Origin: an uncultured Eubacteriales bacterium
Lineage (GTDB): Bacteria > Bacillota > Clostridia > Peptostreptococcales > Anaerovoracaceae
Reading direction: 5' to 3'
Assembly: GCA_900542295.1 (NCBI GenBank)
Contig: UQNJ01000008.1
Coordinates: forward strand, 24,151-88,150
Length of the DNA stretch: 64,000 bases
Shown here: positions 62,025-64,000 of the stretch, in pieces
Layout: every line of letters starts with the position of its first letter
Numbering within the stretch: position 1 is the stretch's first letter
Program-made: the position numbers and the translations under genes
The notes under the pieces: model-generated
Database searches by the model: none
What the model saw: the letters and a program-made list of their open reading frames with translations, nothing else
What the model was told of the DNA's origin: nothing

Positions 62025-63770
62025 ATGGCGAAAGAAAAACTCAATTGGGAAGATGAGCAGGTCAGACATGATTACAGACATACTGCTTCTCACATAATGG
62101 CACAGGCAGTAAAGCGCCTTTGGCCGGATACAAAGCTTGCTATAGGACCTGCTATAGATAATGGATTTTATTATGATTTCGAATCCGAACACAAATTCGG
62201 AGAAGAGGATTTTATGAAAATCCAGAAGGAAATGAAAAAAATAATTCAGGCTAATTATCCTCTTGAAAGATTTGAACTTCCAAGAGAAGAAGCTATAAAA
62301 TATATGGAAGAAAAAGATGAACCGTATAAAGTTGAGCTAATAAGAGATTTGCCTGAAGATGCAGTGATTTCATTTTATAAACAGGGCGATTTTGTTGATT
62401 TGTGTGCCGGACCTCATATGGAATCAACAGGTAAAATCAAAGCTGTAAAAATTATGAGCGTTGCGGGTGCATACTGGAGAGGTGATTCTGACAGGCAGAT
62501 GCTCCAGAGAATATATGCAACCGCTTTCCCTACACAGGAACAGTTAGATGACTATATTGACAAGATGGAAGAGGCAAAGAAGCGTGACCATCGAAGGATA
62601 GGCAAAGAAATGGATCTCTTCATGATTACGGAAGAAGGTCCGGGATTCCCGTTTTTCTTGCCTAAGGGCATGATTATAAGAAATGAACTTGAGGCTTTCT
62701 GGAGAAGAGAGCACACAAAGAGGGGCTACGAGGAAATCAAGACTCCGCTCATTTTAAACGAACAGCTTTGGAGGACTTCAGGACACTGGGATCATTACAA
62801 GGATAATATGTACTTCACAAAGATAGATGATGAAGACTACGCTATCAAGCCTATGAACTGTCCCGGCTCTATGCTTGTATATAAGAGAAAAATGTGGTCT
62901 TACAGAGAATTTCCTATTCGCTGCGGCGAACTTGGGCAGGTTCACAGACATGAATTGTCGGGAGCACTTCATGGACTTATGAGAGTAAGAACATTTACAC
63001 AGGATGACGCACACATATTTATGCTTCCGGAGCAAGTGAACGAAGAAATAAAAAATGTTGCAAAATTCTGTGATGATGTCTACAGAATGTTCGGATTTGA
63101 ATACCATGTAGAACTTTCAACAAGACCGGAAGATTCAATGGGCACGGATGAAGAATGGGAAATGGCAGAAAACGCTCTCAGAAATGCAATAGAAGAGATG
63201 GGCGTTCCATTTGTGATAAATGAAGGTGACGGAGCTTTCTACGGTCCTAAGCTTGACTTTCATCTGGAGGATTCCATAGGAAGAACATGGCAGTGCGGCA
63301 CCATCCAACTTGATTTGCAGATGCCGCAGAGGTTTGATCTGACTTATATAGGCTCAGACGGAGAAAAACACAGACCTATAATGATTCACAGAGTTATATT
63401 CGGTTCGATCGAAAGATTTATTGGAATCCTCATAGAACACTGTGCCGGAAAGTTCCCGCTCTGGCTTGCACCTGTGCAGGTAAGACTGATGACAGTTACA
63501 GAGAAGTTCTCAGGATATGCAGAAGAACTGAAGAAACGCCTTGAAGAAACCGGACTCAGAGTCGAACTTGATATAAGAAATGAAAAAATAGGATATAAAT
63601 TGAGAGAGGCAAGAAACGCCCGTGTGAATTATATGTGCGTTATAGGTGAGAGAGAAGAAGCATCAGGTACTGTTTCTGTACGTTCCGGAAAAGAGGGAGA
63701 ACTGGGAGAAATGGCTGTAGAAGAATTTATCGAAAAGCTGATATGCGAAATTAAAGAAAAAAAGATTTAA
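62025..63770 (+). CDS. thrS: Threonyl-tRNA synthetase lacking the N-terminal TGS domain
   Basis: ATG 62025 lies nine bases after AAAGG. The 581-residue protein begins directly with the editing domain: HTASH (His19, His23) and LCAGPH (Cys127, His131) are the editing/zinc-like residues. The class II core follows with motif 2 YREFPIRCGELGQVHRHE, the zinc Cys in MNCPGSM and motif 3 MIHRVIFGSIERF; the anticodon-binding domain is C-terminal (APVQVRLMTVTEKFSGYAEE). The TGS domain of about 60 residues, usual in bacterial ThrRS, is missing. It charges tRNA-Thr and clears mis-charged serine. Confidence 0.95.
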   Translation: MAKEKLNWEDEQVRHDYRHTASHIMAQAVKRLWPDTKLAIGPAIDNGFYYDFESEHKFGEEDFMKIQKEMKKIIQANYPLERFELPREEAIKYMEEKDEPYKVELIRDLPEDAVISFYKQGDFVDLCAGPHMESTGKIKAVKIMSVAGAYWRGDSDRQMLQRIYATAFPTQEQLDDYIDKMEEAKKRDHRRIGKEMDLFMITEEGPGFPFFLPKGMIIRNELEAFWRREHTKRGYEEIKTPLILNEQLWRTSGHWDHYKDNMYFTKIDDEDYAIKPMNCPGSMLVYKRKMWSYREFPIRCGELGQVHRHELSGALHGLMRVRTFTQDDAHIFMLPEQVNEEIKNVAKFCDDVYRMFGFEYHVELSTRPEDSMGTDEEWEMAENALRNAIEEMGVPFVINEGDGAFYGPKLDFHLEDSIGRTWQCGTIQLDLQMPQRFDLTYIGSDGEKHRPIMIHRVIFGSIERFIGILIEHCAGKFPLWLAPVQVRLMTVTEKFSGYAEELKKRLEETGLRVELDIRNEKIGYKLREARNARVNYMCVIGEREEASGTVSVRSGKEGELGEMAVEEFIEKLICEIKEKKI

Positions 63771-63790
63771 TTCTGCTTTTAACTTACTAG

Positions 63791-63826
63791 GAGCATACAT
63801 CAAAGGATGTATGCTCCATTTTATTT
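63791..63826 (+). terminator. Terminator of thrS
   Basis: GGAGCATACAT pairs with ATGTATGCTCC and is followed by ATTTTATTTT. Confidence 0.85.
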
Positions 63827-63961
63827 TAAAAAATTAACAAAAAATTTATACTATTCAGAGTAATCTTAACGGTTTTTTGCATTTCAAATGACGATTTACA
63901 GGGATATAATATAGGCACATATTAAATTAAGCGGAATGTTATTCAAGAAAGGAATAATACT

Positions 63962-64000
63962 ATGTTTATTTTAGAAGCAATTGCCGCTTTTGGTAACTGG
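63962..64000 (+). CDS. Start of an unidentified protein, cut by the window end
   Basis: ATG 63962 follows AAGAAAGGAATAAT and opens 13 codons (MFILEAIAAFGNW) before the window ends. The hydrophobic start suggests a membrane or secreted protein. A TATAAT lies at 63905-63910. Nothing more can be said. Confidence 0.4.
   Translation, partial: MFILEAIAAFGNW

Overview
The window comes from a low-G+C, anaerobic-type Firmicute, most likely a spore-forming member of the Clostridia. The evidence is the spoVAC-spoVAD-spoVAE cluster, the Firmicute infC-rpmI-rplT arrangement with a leader attenuator and an AUU start on infC, strong AGGAGG-type ribosome binding sites, a Gram-positive LexA box, an LCP cell-wall ligase, PF04122 (CWB2) cell-wall-binding proteins and tarI/tarJ. 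I see no prophage, CRISPR array or intact insertion sequence. A placement near the amino-acid-fermenting Anaerovoracaceae/Peptostreptococcales is only a guess. It rests on the lysine-related signals at the left end.

Layout. 1-4.9 kb: the 3' part of a sigma-54 activator whose N-terminal domain resembles 3,5-diaminohexanoate dehydrogenase (lysine fermentation), a small unknown gene, pyrR, and a tandem pair of LysO-type exporters. 5-8.6 kb, minus strand: an ABC-F ATPase, lexA with an operator over its own promoter, a NimA-like flavin protein and tag (3-methyladenine glycosylase). 8.9-10.9 kb: a damaged cassette made of a MerR/GyrI-type regulator with two in-frame stops and a PTS_EIIC_2-type membrane protein broken at a T7 run. 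11 kb: tRNA-Arg(CCG) and a thioredoxin-reductase-like fragment. 11.7-17.2 kb: a TetR-controlled operon (GtrA-like protein, TetR, class III aminotransferase, FGGY kinase, double class II aldolase) behind two tandem palindromic operators. 17.2-18.6 kb: infC-rpmI-rplT. 18.6-21.5 kb: maf, the spoVA genes and a 37-residue membrane peptide. 21.6-25 kb: an LCP ligase, two XRE regulators and a sigma factor.

25.1-59.2 kb is a large cell-surface polysaccharide and surface-protein region. Part one (25.1-43.7 kb) makes a UDP-4-amino-4,6-dideoxy sugar (dehydratase, DegT aminotransferase, GNAT, PglC-like phosphosugar transferase). It also makes a UDP-2,3-diacetamido-glucuronic-acid-type sugar (WbpA, WbpB, WbpE and WbpD homologues), and it carries glycosyltransferases, a Wzy-like polymerase and a Wzx-like flippase. 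Part two (43.8-50.5 kb) encodes three secreted proteins with triple CWB2 modules, one of them with a CAP domain. Part three (50.6-59.2 kb) carries a second flippase, a second polymerase-like protein, tarI and tarJ for CDP-ribitol, two CDP-glycerol/ribitol-type polymer transferases and a GT2 enzyme. Because CWB2 modules bind an anionic wall polymer in Clostridioides difficile, the sensible reading is that this locus makes both the wall polymers and the proteins docked on them, with the LCP protein as candidate ligase.

59.3-61.6 kb, minus strand: a three-gene set of unknown role (TPR protein, DUF4037 nucleotidyltransferase-like protein, DUF4125 protein). 62-63.8 kb: thrS without its TGS domain, behind a structured leader. 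The window ends 13 codons into another gene.
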